A stretch of DNA of 13,756 nt from an uncultured Actinomyces sp. (GCA_937926195.1 CALEXZ010000033.1:1-13756), one strand, 5' to 3'; positions 7,183 through 13,377 are shown, counted from the stretch's first letter. The notes: a model not told the origin generated them from the sequence alone. A program made the numbers and translations.

Positions 7183-8238
7183 TCAGGCGGTGACCTTGAC
7201 GGGCACGATGGCGTTGGGGAACGGGGTGATGACGGACAGGTAGCCGTAGAGGCTGAACGAGCGGGAGAGGTTGATGATGTTGTCGTCCTGCAGCTGCAGG
7301 GGGGCGTTGGGGGACTCCAGGGTCTTGATGGCGCTGGAGTCGTAGAAGGCGACGGTGTTGTCGGCGACCTCGCCGAACAGGCAGTGCACGGGCACTCGGG
7401 CGAGGTCGCCCTGGCCTCCGGGCAGGTCGAGGGTGCCGGAGAACTCGTCGTGGTGGACGGTCAGGGCGGGGATGTGGGTGTACTCCAGGCGCTGGAGGCG
7501 CTTGAAGACGTCGAGGGACACGAGCATGCCTTCGAGGACGAAGCCGTTGTCGTCGTAGCGGGAGGCGGCGTCGATGATGACGTCGCGCCAGTCGTAGATC
7601 GTGGCGGCGTCGGCGCCGGTGAGGGTGATCGCCTTGGACTCCTGATCCTTGATGGTCTTCTTGATGGTGGTGCGCATGGCGTCGTTGGTGGCCTTGGCGT
7701 ACTTCAGGCCCAGGGTCTTCATCACGGTGTCGAGGTAGGGCAGCTCGCTGCGCTCGATGACCTGGCGGGTGAGCTCGGTCCAGCCGCCGTAGGTGTCCAC
7801 CGGGGTGCTCTTGGTGGTGAGCGTGACCTTGCCGGGGCCGGCGAGGTCGGTGCCCTCGGTCTCCTGCTTGCCGGCCTTGAGGGTCTCCTCGGTCATCTGG
7901 GCGTACTCGACGCTCATGCCCTTGGCGGGCAGGGAGCCTCGGTCGAAGAGGTTGATCAGGCGGCGGCGGTCCTGGACGAACTTGATGAACGCTCCGAGGA
8001 AGGTCTCGTTCTTGATCTGGCCGGCGGTGGTCTGGCCGGTGAAGTCCCGGTGGAAGGTGAGGGCGTCCTCGTCGCCGGAGGCGACGGCCTTGAGGTAGGC
8101 GCCGATGGACCGGAAGCGCGGGGCGGCGGGCTCGTCGTGGCGGTGGGTGTTCTCAAGCAGGGCGATCTGGCGCTCCAGGTCCTGGAGGCTGGTCTCGATC
8201 GGGTCGAGGTCGGCGCGGGTGAGGGTGTCGGGGCCCAT
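7183..8238 (-). CDS. Major capsid protein, HK97 fold (from internal start)
   Basis: Starting at the internal ATG (8238), the protein has 351 aa, a normal HK97-type capsid size. The first 30 residues (DLDPIETSLQDLERQIALLE) form a short coiled coil, like a shortened delta scaffolding domain (102 residues in HK97). The body carries the E-loop-like segment and helix from 79, EYAQMTEETLKAGKQETEGT (111-130), STPVDTYGGWTELTRQVIER (144-163), and ends SLYGYLSVITPFPNAIVPVKV. The N-terminal region (about residues 33-42) is where cleavage might occur, but no site can be named. AAGGAG lies 6 nt upstream. A phage needs hundreds of capsid copies and few protease copies, which favours this start as the main one. 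Confidence 0.8.
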   Translation of the reverse strand: MGPDTLTRADLDPIETSLQDLERQIALLENTHRHDEPAAPRFRSIGAYLKAVASGDEDALTFHRDFTGQTTAGQIKNETFLGAFIKFVQDRRRLINLFDRGSLPAKGMSVEYAQMTEETLKAGKQETEGTDLAGPGKVTLTTKSTPVDTYGGWTELTRQVIERSELPYLDTVMKTLGLKYAKATNDAMRTTIKKTIKDQESKAITLTGADAATIYDWRDVIIDAASRYDDNGFVLEGMLVSLDVFKRLQRLEYTHIPALTVHHDEFSGTLDLPGGQGDLARVPVHCLFGEVADNTVAFYDSSAIKTLESPNAPLQLQDDNIINLSRSFSLYGYLSVITPFPNAIVPVKVTA

Positions 8239-8745
8239 GGGGTTCTCCTTGGTGGTGTGGTGGCGGACGTCGGTGACGGTGGCGGCGGAGTAGGCGGGGA
8301 AGGGCACGAGGCTGAACTCCAGGGCGCGCACGCGGGTGTGGATGATGGTCTCGGCGCCGGTGTCGGGGTCGGTCTCGATGCGGTACTGGTCGGGCTTGAA
8401 GCCGATGGACATGCGGGTGATCACGCCGTCACGCAGGAGGGTGGCTGCCTCGGTGCCGCGCTCGGTGTCGGAGAGGTGGCAGGTGATCTCGAAGCCGTCG
8501 TCGGTGTCGCGTCCGCTGGTGACGCGGCCGATGGGCTCGTCGTGGCGCCATAGGACGAGGGTGGGAAGGTCGTCTCGGTCGAGGTCGATGGCGCCGGGCT
8601 CGAAGCGCTCGTAGAGGCCGGGGCCGAGGCTGATGGTCTCGTTGTAGGGCACACCGATTCCGGCGAAGTCGCGGCCGGTGATCTCGCCGGTGGTGTCGGC
8701 GACGGCACGCACCTGGACGTCGAGCGTGCGGGTGGTGGGGGTCAT
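7183..8745 (-). CDS. Prohead protease fused in frame to major capsid protein
   Basis: The single open frame runs 520 aa from the ATG at 8745, which overlaps the portal stop (ATGA) and has GGAG upstream. Residues 1-160 are an S78-type prohead protease. His68 (in LWRHDEPIGRV), Ser113 (in TRMSIGFKP) and Glu143 (in ALEFSLVPFPAY) are the likely active-site residues. It would trim the capsid N-terminus and itself during prohead maturation. There is no stop between this domain and the HK97-fold capsid, which begins after a Lys-Glu-Asn-Pro linker at residue 170. Read-through would give a long fusion; the internal start (separate entry) would give free capsid protein. The 169-residue protease part is near a usual prohead protease length. 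No frameshift is evident. Confidence 0.85.
   Translation of the reverse strand: MTPTTRTLDVQVRAVADTTGEITGRDFAGIGVPYNETISLGPGLYERFEPGAIDLDRDDLPTLVLWRHDEPIGRVTSGRDTDDGFEITCHLSDTERGTEAATLLRDGVITRMSIGFKPDQYRIETDPDTGAETIIHTRVRALEFSLVPFPAYSAATVTDVRHHTTKENPMGPDTLTRADLDPIETSLQDLERQIALLENTHRHDEPAAPRFRSIGAYLKAVASGDEDALTFHRDFTGQTTAGQIKNETFLGAFIKFVQDRRRLINLFDRGSLPAKGMSVEYAQMTEETLKAGKQETEGTDLAGPGKVTLTTKSTPVDTYGGWTELTRQVIERSELPYLDTVMKTLGLKYAKATNDAMRTTIKKTIKDQESKAITLTGADAATIYDWRDVIIDAASRYDDNGFVLEGMLVSLDVFKRLQRLEYTHIPALTVHHDEFSGTLDLPGGQGDLARVPVHCLFGEVADNTVAFYDSSAIKTLESPNAPLQLQDDNIINLSRSFSLYGYLSVITPFPNAIVPVKVTA
8236..8250 (-). promoter_or_regulatory. Internal ribosome binding site and start for capsid protein
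   Basis: Minus strand reads AAGGAGAACCCCATG: a strong Shine-Dalgarno with 6 nt spacing, inside the protease-capsid frame. Confidence 0.7.
8241..8258 (-). repeat. 18-bp direct repeat, copy 2 (protease/capsid joint)
   Basis: The minus-strand sequence ACACCACCAAGGAGAACC is identical to the copy at 109-126 in the lysin gene, in the same phase. Confidence 0.7.
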
Positions 8746-9932
8746 GCGGGGGTCTCCTGCGAGGCTGGGGTGGTGGTCGGGGTGGTGGCGTCGTCGGGCA
8801 GCGGGGGCAGGTGCTCGATGGAGCGGACCTCGTTGACGGTCATGAAGCCGTTGGTGATGGCGGTGGCGTGGGCGGCGTAGCGGCTGGCGGTGTCGGTCCT
8901 CAGGAGCGCCTCGACGTTGAAGCGCACGGTCTGGCCTCGGGCAGTGAGGTCGGTCAGGGCGTCCTCGATCTTGCGCAGGTAGGTCATGAGGGTGAACCGG
9001 ACGAAGCCGATCCACTCCTGCTCGACGTTGGCGTAGGTCATGGAGCCGCCGTCGGGCGTGGTGAGCATGAGGGAGGCGGGAACACCGAAGACGCGGGCGA
9101 CTTCGAGGGTGTCGTAGGCCTGGGCCTCCAGCCACAGCGAGTCTTTGGGGCTGATGAGCACGGGGCTGTAGGACAGGTCCTTGCCCAGGACGCGTACGCG
9201 TGAGGGGTTGGCGGATGGGGGCAGGGGATTGCCGTCGTCGTCCAGGAGGTTCCAGGCGTTGCGGTAGCGGCGGGCGTCGTCAGCGGTCAGCGGCTGGGTG
9301 GTGGACAGGATGCCGGAGGGGTGGCCGGTGTCCCACCACTGGCCGGAGTAGGTGCGCATCGCGTTGGCGCTGGTCATGGTGGCCTGGGCGGCGCCGATGG
9401 GGCCGACGCCCAGGAGGTGGCCGGGCAGGGACAGGAACCGCAGGTGGCGGATGCGGTCTGGGCCGTAGTCGTGGCCGTCGTAGCTGTAGTGGGTGCGGTT
9501 GTTGGTGTCGCGCCAGGGGGTGACCTCGTTGGGAGGCAGCGGGACGAGGTTGAAGGTGTCGGCGTTGTCCTGTCCGCCCTCGCGGTAGATGTAGGCGTTG
9601 CCGTGGCCGGCCAGGGCGAGCACGAGCTGCTCGATGAAGTCGCTGCGGCTCGTGTCGATGTTGGGGCGACGGATGATGGCGGGGACCTGGGCGCCGGTGA
9701 GGACCTGTCCGGAGCGCTCGACGTCGAGCGGTAGCTGCGAGGCGGCGGTCGCGAGGATCTGCAGGGCGCGCAGGGCTGCGGGCACGGCGACGGCCTGGCT
9801 CAGCCCGACGGGGCTGCCGGTGAGGCTGGTGCGGGCGGGCGGGGTGACCTGGGCCTTGTAGCCGGTGGTGCTCGCAGAGGCGTCAGCGCGGGTGGTCAGG
9901 GCCCGTACCAGTCGCTGCGTCAGGGAGGTCAT
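8742..9932 (-). CDS. Portal protein, HK97 family
   Basis: The protein has 396 aa, a usual size for HK97 gp3-type portals. It builds the dodecameric ring through which DNA enters the head. Evidence: LSQAVAVPAALRALQILATA (44-63) with SQLPLDV, LALAGHGNAYIYREG (105-119), YDGHDYGPDRIRHLRFL, GPIGAAQATMTSANAM, DTLEVARVFGVPASLM and a C-terminal NGFMTVNEVRSIEHLPPLP. The ATG at 9932 is the first start available: the frame meets a TGA at 9981-9983 and there is no other ATG, GTG or TTG between. No clear Shine-Dalgarno precedes it, which is odd for such a gene. The last bases overlap the protease start. The tail is a Thr/Pro-rich stretch. Confidence 0.93.
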   Translation of the reverse strand: MTSLTQRLVRALTTRADASASTTGYKAQVTPPARTSLTGSPVGLSQAVAVPAALRALQILATAASQLPLDVERSGQVLTGAQVPAIIRRPNIDTSRSDFIEQLVLALAGHGNAYIYREGGQDNADTFNLVPLPPNEVTPWRDTNNRTHYSYDGHDYGPDRIRHLRFLSLPGHLLGVGPIGAAQATMTSANAMRTYSGQWWDTGHPSGILSTTQPLTADDARRYRNAWNLLDDDGNPLPPSANPSRVRVLGKDLSYSPVLISPKDSLWLEAQAYDTLEVARVFGVPASLMLTTPDGGSMTYANVEQEWIGFVRFTLMTYLRKIEDALTDLTARGQTVRFNVEALLRTDTASRYAAHATAITNGFMTVNEVRSIEHLPPLPDDATTPTTTPASQETPA

Positions 9933-9995
9933 GCGCGCTACGGTGCGGGCGGGCGGGGGTGGTGGTCCAGGATCGCGCCGTCACGCTCCGACAGT

Positions 9996-10013
9996 GGCCG
10001 TCACCTACCGGCC
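9996..10013 (-). other. Small hairpin in the terL-portal gap
   Basis: Immediately after the terL stop (TAG at 10014-10016) the minus strand can form GGCCG/CGGCC with an 8-nt loop. There is no U-tract, so it is not a convincing terminator. The rest of the 81-bp gap (9933-10013) is G+C-rich with no other signal seen. Confidence 0.25.
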
Positions 10014-11471
10014 CTACCAGATCTGGATGTCAGCGCCGCGCTCGACGCGGTGGTCGTACGCCCACAGAGCGACCGATGCGGCGATGAGGGACGCGACAGG
10101 TCCCAGGGACCTGTCGCGGTCGATGCGCTCGACGCCGTTGTTGGTGCGGACCTGGGCGGCGGCGACCGCTTGGGCCAGGACGGGTGAAGCGTCGTGGTGC
10201 AGCGAGCGCTCGTCGCGGGCAGCGGAGATGAGGGTGACGTCAGCGGTCTGGCGGTCGCGCAGGCTCAGGCGGCGCACGGGCAGGACGCAGGAGCGCTCGT
10301 CGCCCTCGATGGGGTCCAGGACGTCGGTGATCAGGCGTACGGGCCCGGCGTCGTCGGCGGCGACCTCGTTCACCCCTAGGCGGGTGAGGTTGGTCAGGTA
10401 GGGCACTACCCAGCTGGTGCCGGGGGCTTGGTGCAGGACTCTCACGCACGGGTCACCGGCGCTGTCTCGCCAGGCCGCGACGACGGCGCAGCAGGTGTTG
10501 GACGCGGCGACCTCGACGCCGACGGCGACCTCGGACAGGTCCGGGCGGGGGCCGGCCGGCTCGGTCGCTAGCGACTGCCACGTCTCGTTGTCGATGATCG
10601 CGTCGGTGACGGTGGTGATCTGGTTGGCGTAGGCGCGCACGCGCTCGGAGTAGGACACGCCCTCGGCGTACATCTCGGCGGCGAGGTCTTCCTCGGTGAT
10701 GGTGTTACCGAGCGCGGGGTGGTAGGTCCACCACGTTGCTGGGTCGTCCAGGTCCAGGCCGGGGGCCTTCTCCCAGGAGAAGTACGCCAGGGTGGGGTCG
10801 GTGCCGTTCTCACCGGCCTCGATGTAGCGGTTCATGAAGGTCGAGGCAGCGGTGCCCTTGGTAGAGACCATCCATACCTGTGCTCTCGCGCCCAGGGTGA
10901 TCATGGCCGGCCGGGCACCGCCTAGGAGCATGTCACCGATCTCCTCGGGGAAGCGCCAAATCTCGTCGAAGTCGACGAGGTGCGGGGTCTCGCCGTGCAG
11001 GGCACCGGTGACCGGGGAGAACCGCACGAGACGTGAGTTGGTGCCCTTGACCTTCAAGCCCTCGGCGCCGTTGGACCGCAGCGGCTTGAACAGGGTCGAC
11101 AACGGCGATGCCTCGACCATCTCGACCATCTTCAGGATGCGGTCACGCGCGGCCTTGCCTGTCTGAGCGGTCGAGAACGCGTCGATCCCGGGGCGGGTGA
11201 GGATGCGGTGCACGCGCACCGGTGACATCAGCGTGGTCTTGCCGGACTGGCGGGGCACGGTCACCACGACGGTGCGGTAGTGGTAGAAACGGCAGCCCTC
11301 GTCGTCCAGCCGGTACTCGGTAGCGATGTCAGCCACGTGCTTCTGCCACGGCATGAAGCTGAATCCCAGCAGACGTGCGACGCGCGCGATCTCCTCACCC
11401 TCGCTGAGCCATGAGGTGTCACGCACCGGCGAGAACGCTGGCGGCGGCGCGTACGAGAACGTCTTGCTCAT
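10014..11471 (-). CDS. terL: Terminase large subunit
   Basis: The protein has 485 aa; its ATG overlaps the terS stop (ATGA). It packages DNA: an ATPase motor plus a nuclease that cuts concatemers. Visible motifs: Walker A-like VPRQSGKTT (72-80), Walker B HLVDFDEIWRF (164-173; Asp169-Glu170), and a coupling-type MVSTKG (201-206). The C-terminal nuclease domain begins near 315 with VAVGVEVAA (Glu320 where an Asp is usual), continues with AADDAGP (371-377) and ends with ERIDRDRSLGPVASLIAASV (448-467), carrying the expected late acidic residues. Length is normal for HK97-type enzymes. Its partners are terS, the HNH protein and the portal. Confidence 0.95.
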   Translation of the reverse strand: MSKTFSYAPPPAFSPVRDTSWLSEGEEIARVARLLGFSFMPWQKHVADIATEYRLDDEGCRFYHYRTVVVTVPRQSGKTTLMSPVRVHRILTRPGIDAFSTAQTGKAARDRILKMVEMVEASPLSTLFKPLRSNGAEGLKVKGTNSRLVRFSPVTGALHGETPHLVDFDEIWRFPEEIGDMLLGGARPAMITLGARAQVWMVSTKGTAASTFMNRYIEAGENGTDPTLAYFSWEKAPGLDLDDPATWWTYHPALGNTITEEDLAAEMYAEGVSYSERVRAYANQITTVTDAIIDNETWQSLATEPAGPRPDLSEVAVGVEVAASNTCCAVVAAWRDSAGDPCVRVLHQAPGTSWVVPYLTNLTRLGVNEVAADDAGPVRLITDVLDPIEGDERSCVLPVRRLSLRDRQTADVTLISAARDERSLHHDASPVLAQAVAAAQVRTNNGVERIDRDRSLGPVASLIAASVALWAYDHRVERGADIQIW

Positions 11472-11803
11472 GCGGCGCTGCCGGTGCCCTGGATCACGCT
11501 CAGAGCCCGCTCCAGCTCGGTCACCGAGCCCGAGGACTCAGCCGGCCGGGGCAGGCGGTCAAGGATGTTGAGGTAGCCGTTACGGGCCTCGGTGAGCGCG
11601 TACAGCTTCGTCCCTGGCAGGGGGTTGTCCAGCGCCAGAGCCGCGTCCAGCGCCAGAGCGATCTCAGCGGCGTACAGGTCGGCGTCGAGCAGGCCCGCAG
11701 CCACGCGAGCCTCGATAGCACGCCGCAGCTGGAGGACCTGGGTCCCCTCGGAGCGCTTAGGGCCAGGCAGACCGAACAGGGTGCCGGTATCAGGGCCGCT
11801 CAT
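11468..11803 (-). CDS. terS: Terminase small subunit
   Basis: The protein has 111 aa from ATG at 11803, preceded by a strong purine-rich Shine-Dalgarno (GGAAGGAAGGAACC). It is mostly helical, with LQLRRAIEARVAAGLLDAD (24-42), a long Ala/Leu helix (44-58) and EARNGYLNILDRL (72-84). Small terminase subunits bind the packaging site and load TerL; this identity comes from size, helical make-up and the position directly before terL with a 4-bp overlap. No clear helix-turn-helix can be pointed to. The gap in front of it is a likely packaging site. Confidence 0.7.
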   Translation of the reverse strand: MSGPDTGTLFGLPGPKRSEGTQVLQLRRAIEARVAAGLLDADLYAAEIALALDAALALDNPLPGTKLYALTEARNGYLNILDRLPRPAESSGSVTELERALSVIQGTGSAA

Positions 11804-11817
11804 GGTTCCTTCCTTCC
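11804..11817 (-). promoter_or_regulatory. Ribosome binding site of terS
   Basis: GGAAGGAAGGAACC followed directly by ATG: a triplicated GGAA purine run, the most extended Shine-Dalgarno in the window. It suggests translation that starts independently after the gap, rather than by coupling to the HNH gene. Confidence 0.6.
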
Positions 11818-11927
11818 TGTTTTCGTTGCTATCGCGCCGTTTCCCGTTTTTTCCTGGGTTGTTCGGGGGGATTTTTCCATGCTGGCGCGGGTTGGATCGG
11901 GGGTCATCGCTGAGAAAAGACGAGCGC
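11804..11927 (-). other. Non-coding gap between HNH and terS, candidate cos/packaging region
   Basis: This 124-bp stretch is the largest gene-free gap and is visibly richer in A/T than the rest. It has a T6 run (11847-11852 on the plus strand), a G6 run followed by A and T5 (11865-11876), TCATCGCTGAG at 11904-11914, and an 8-bp palindrome GAGCGCTC at 11922-11929 overlapping the HNH stop. In phages with an HNH gene next to the terminases, the cos site often lies here. No cohesive end can be identified by eye, and no clear promoter boxes are seen. The cos idea is inference. Confidence 0.4.
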
Positions 11928-12236
11928 TCATCGCTGCTCGACGTCGGTGTCCGGGCGCACGAAGTAGGTCAGACCGGAGTGCACGATAGAGGCCGGGCCC
12001 TCGACGGCACGGGCACCAGCGGCGTAGTTGCAGCGCTTGTGCGCCGGGCCAAGCGACGACGGGTCAAGCAGGCTGGTCACGCCGCCCCTGGACCGTGGTG
12101 TCTTGTGCTGCAGGCTCTCGTCACCCGGGGCGATGGTCAGCCCGCAGATGCAGCACACCCACCCATCACGAGCGAGCACCGCGTCCAGCAGGCGACGACG
12201 CTGGGGACCGCTCATGCGCGTGTAGTCATCGCTCAT
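11928..12236 (-). CDS. HNH endonuclease
   Basis: The protein has 102 aa. The ATG overlaps the preceding stop as ATGA, with AAGGAGG 7 nt upstream. It holds the CxxC zinc pair Cys28/Cys31 in WVCCICG, His44 in LQHKTPRSRGG (the central HNH region), and PAHKRCNY (64-71) with His66 and Cys69. In the usual pattern N-L-x-x-A-H-x-x-C-N, the first Asn is Ser here (Ser61). HNH proteins beside the terminase are known to be needed, with TerL, for cos cleavage in HK97-like phages. Position and size fit that role. Confidence 0.85.
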   Translation of the reverse strand: MSDDYTRMSGPQRRRLLDAVLARDGWVCCICGLTIAPGDESLQHKTPRSRGGVTSLLDPSSLGPAHKRCNYAAGARAVEGPASIVHSGLTYFVRPDTDVEQR

Positions 12237-12448
12237 CGCTGCGCCTCCTTGCTCTGCTGCTCAGCCATCCACGCAGCCAGGTCGCTGCGGCGGTAGCGGA
12301 TGGAGTGGTACACGCGGATCCACCGAGGGCCGGTCCCCGACGCGCGCCACCGCTCAAGCGTGCGCACCGAGAGGTTCAGGTAGGCAGCGACCTCGCCCGT
12401 GGTCAGCAAGGACACGGGAGCACGGCCGGCGCTGGTAGCAGTGCTCAT
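12233..12448 (-). CDS. Excisionase/MerR-like small helix-turn-helix protein
   Basis: The protein has 71 aa from ATG at 12448, which overlaps the stop of the gene above as ATGA; a GTG at 12457 would add three residues. Residues about 14-62 form the classic short excisionase-like DNA-binding domain: LLTTGEVAAYLNLSVRTLER, then WRASGTGPRWIRV and IRYRRSDLAAWM. Such proteins serve as excisionases or small transcription regulators. Here it sits between a winged-helix protein and the HNH/terminase genes, so a regulatory or packaging-related DNA-binding role is as likely as excision. A purine run (GGGAGGGG) lies 11-18 nt before the ATG. Confidence 0.75.
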   Translation of the reverse strand: MSTATSAGRAPVSLLTTGEVAAYLNLSVRTLERWRASGTGPRWIRVYHSIRYRRSDLAAWMAEQQSKEAQR

Positions 12449-12732
12449 CGCAGCCACGCCCCTCCCATGCTCACCGAGCTACGGCCAGCCGACGGCGAGG
12501 GCCTGAGCCTGGACAGTGTCTCCTCGATGATCCTGCGAGCCTCGGGCGGCGGAGCCGACGTCCCCTGCTCGTCCGAGCGCGGTGAGTGCTCGGACTCCCA
12601 CTCAGCCATCTGCTCCGGGCTCATCGCTGAGTGCCGGCACAGAGCGCAGTGCGAGGGCCCGTCGGGGTCCTTGTGCGGGCAGACAGCAGGCAGGTTCCAG
12701 GGCTGGATGTCAGGCAGCCTCGTCATCGGCAT
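12445..12732 (-). CDS. Small Cys/His-rich zinc-ribbon-like protein (possible internal start)
   Basis: From the internal ATG at 12732 the protein has 95 aa. It begins MPMTRLPDIQPWNLPAVCPH and carries Cys18, His20, Cys29, Cys32 and His34 (CPHKDPDGPSHCALCRHSA), a plausible zinc site, then an acidic disordered middle and a helix PEARRIIEETLSRLRP (63-78). AAGGAG lies 9 nt upstream. It may bind nucleic acid or a protein partner. Translating it alone would give a self-contained small protein; as a fusion it would be the C-terminus of the winged-helix gene. No family is recognised. Confidence 0.55.
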   Translation of the reverse strand: MPMTRLPDIQPWNLPAVCPHKDPDGPSHCALCRHSAMSPEQMAEWESEHSPRSDEQGTSAPPPEARRIIEETLSRLRPSPSAGRSSVSMGGAWLR

Positions 12733-13377
12733 CGTCGTGTTCTCCTTGCTCGTGCTCACAGCCGCCTTCGTCGGCGACGTGACTGTGGTGGGGACGGAAG
12801 TCAAAGCGGTGGGGTGAGAGCCCCTACGGGACTCACCCCGAAGGGGGAGAAGGTGGGCAGTTTCTCCACCATGGGAACCGGCGTCTTTGCCTTGGGAGAC
12901 CTGGGCAAACACCGCCATCACATGAGGCGTTTTCGCGATCAGCCGGCAACGACGCCACCGAGCCGTACGCCGCCGTGTGGCCGCGCGCGCCGCGTGAGCA
13001 CGCTCCAGGTGCGGAGCGACCGCGGCGTTAGCCAGAGCAGCCAGCAGGTCCTTACGGATCACGAACCAGCCAGGCACGCCCCTGCCCCACAGCACACCGC
13101 CCCTGCTCCACTCGATCAGCCCAGCGGCCTCTAGCTCGTGAAGCAGGCGCCCGACGTGCTGGGGCGTGCGGTATCCCATGCGCTCGCACACCTGGTCACG
13201 CGTGGCCCGCCCAGCCCCAGACCCGTACGGCAGGCAGTGCGCCAGCCCTCGAAGCGCGGCCCGCGCTCCCTTGGACAGGTCCACACCAGCCCACCCACGC
13301 AGGTCCAGCAGGGCCAGCAACGTCGTGGTCTTCATCGCCGCCGTCGCCCGACGACGCCCACGCCTACCCGCGCTCAT
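12445..13377 (-). CDS. Winged-helix DNA-binding protein with C-terminal zinc-ribbon-like segment
   Basis: The 310-aa frame starts with ATG at 13377, overlapping the upstream stop (ATGA); a second Met (codon 15) is possible. The first part is a winged-helix domain: KTTTLLALLDLRGWAGVDLS (16-35), a recognition helix near TPQHVGRLLHELEAAGLIEW (71-90) and a wing SRGGVLWGRGVPGWFVI (91-107). It is followed by a basic region (123-146) and a Ser/Thr-rich stretch (to about 210). The domain resembles those of phage replication or regulatory proteins, but no function is certain. After residue 216 a zinc-ribbon-like segment follows in the same frame. The absence of a stop between the two, with a Shine-Dalgarno at the joint, makes it unclear whether it is one protein or two. 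Confidence 0.6.
   Translation of the reverse strand: MSAGRRGRRRATAAMKTTTLLALLDLRGWAGVDLSKGARAALRGLAHCLPYGSGAGRATRDQVCERMGYRTPQHVGRLLHELEAAGLIEWSRGGVLWGRGVPGWFVIRKDLLAALANAAVAPHLERAHAARAATRRRTARWRRCRLIAKTPHVMAVFAQVSQGKDAGSHGGETAHLLPLRGESRRGSHPTALTSVPTTVTSPTKAAVSTSKENTTMPMTRLPDIQPWNLPAVCPHKDPDGPSHCALCRHSAMSPEQMAEWESEHSPRSDEQGTSAPPPEARRIIEETLSRLRPSPSAGRSSVSMGGAWLR
12730..12747 (-). promoter_or_regulatory. Internal ribosome binding site and start for the zinc-ribbon-like protein
   Basis: Minus strand reads AAGGAGAACACGACGATG, in frame with the winged-helix gene as Lys-Glu-Asn-Thr-Thr-Met. Confidence 0.55.
12811..12867 (-). other. Two adjacent hairpins inside the winged-helix gene, upstream of the internal start
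   Basis: Outer arms GGGGTGAG (12811-12818) and CTCACCCC (12832-12839) pair perfectly over 8 bp, with an inner CCC/GGG pair. Next to it, GGAGAA (12846-12851) pairs with TTCTCC (12862-12867). The pair lies 79-135 nt upstream of the ATG at 12732, in the linker coding region. No U-tract follows. It may be RNA structure that tunes the downstream start, or chance in a G+C-rich linker. Confidence 0.45.

Noticed and set aside
7355..8614. Plus-strand frames opposite protease-capsid (for example 7384-8553)
   Set aside because: Composition is low-complexity (Gly/Val/Glu) and they mirror the capsid gene on the other strand.
8746..9135. N-terminal extension of the protease-capsid frame into the portal gene
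   Set aside because: The extension is an Arg/His/Pro-rich shadow of the portal; ATG 8745 has GGAG and an ATGA overlap.
11841..11876. Rho-independent terminator in the HNH-terS gap
   Set aside because: The T6 and T5 runs are on the plus strand; for the minus-strand transcript they would be A runs, and no G+C-rich hairpin precedes them for a plus-strand transcript.
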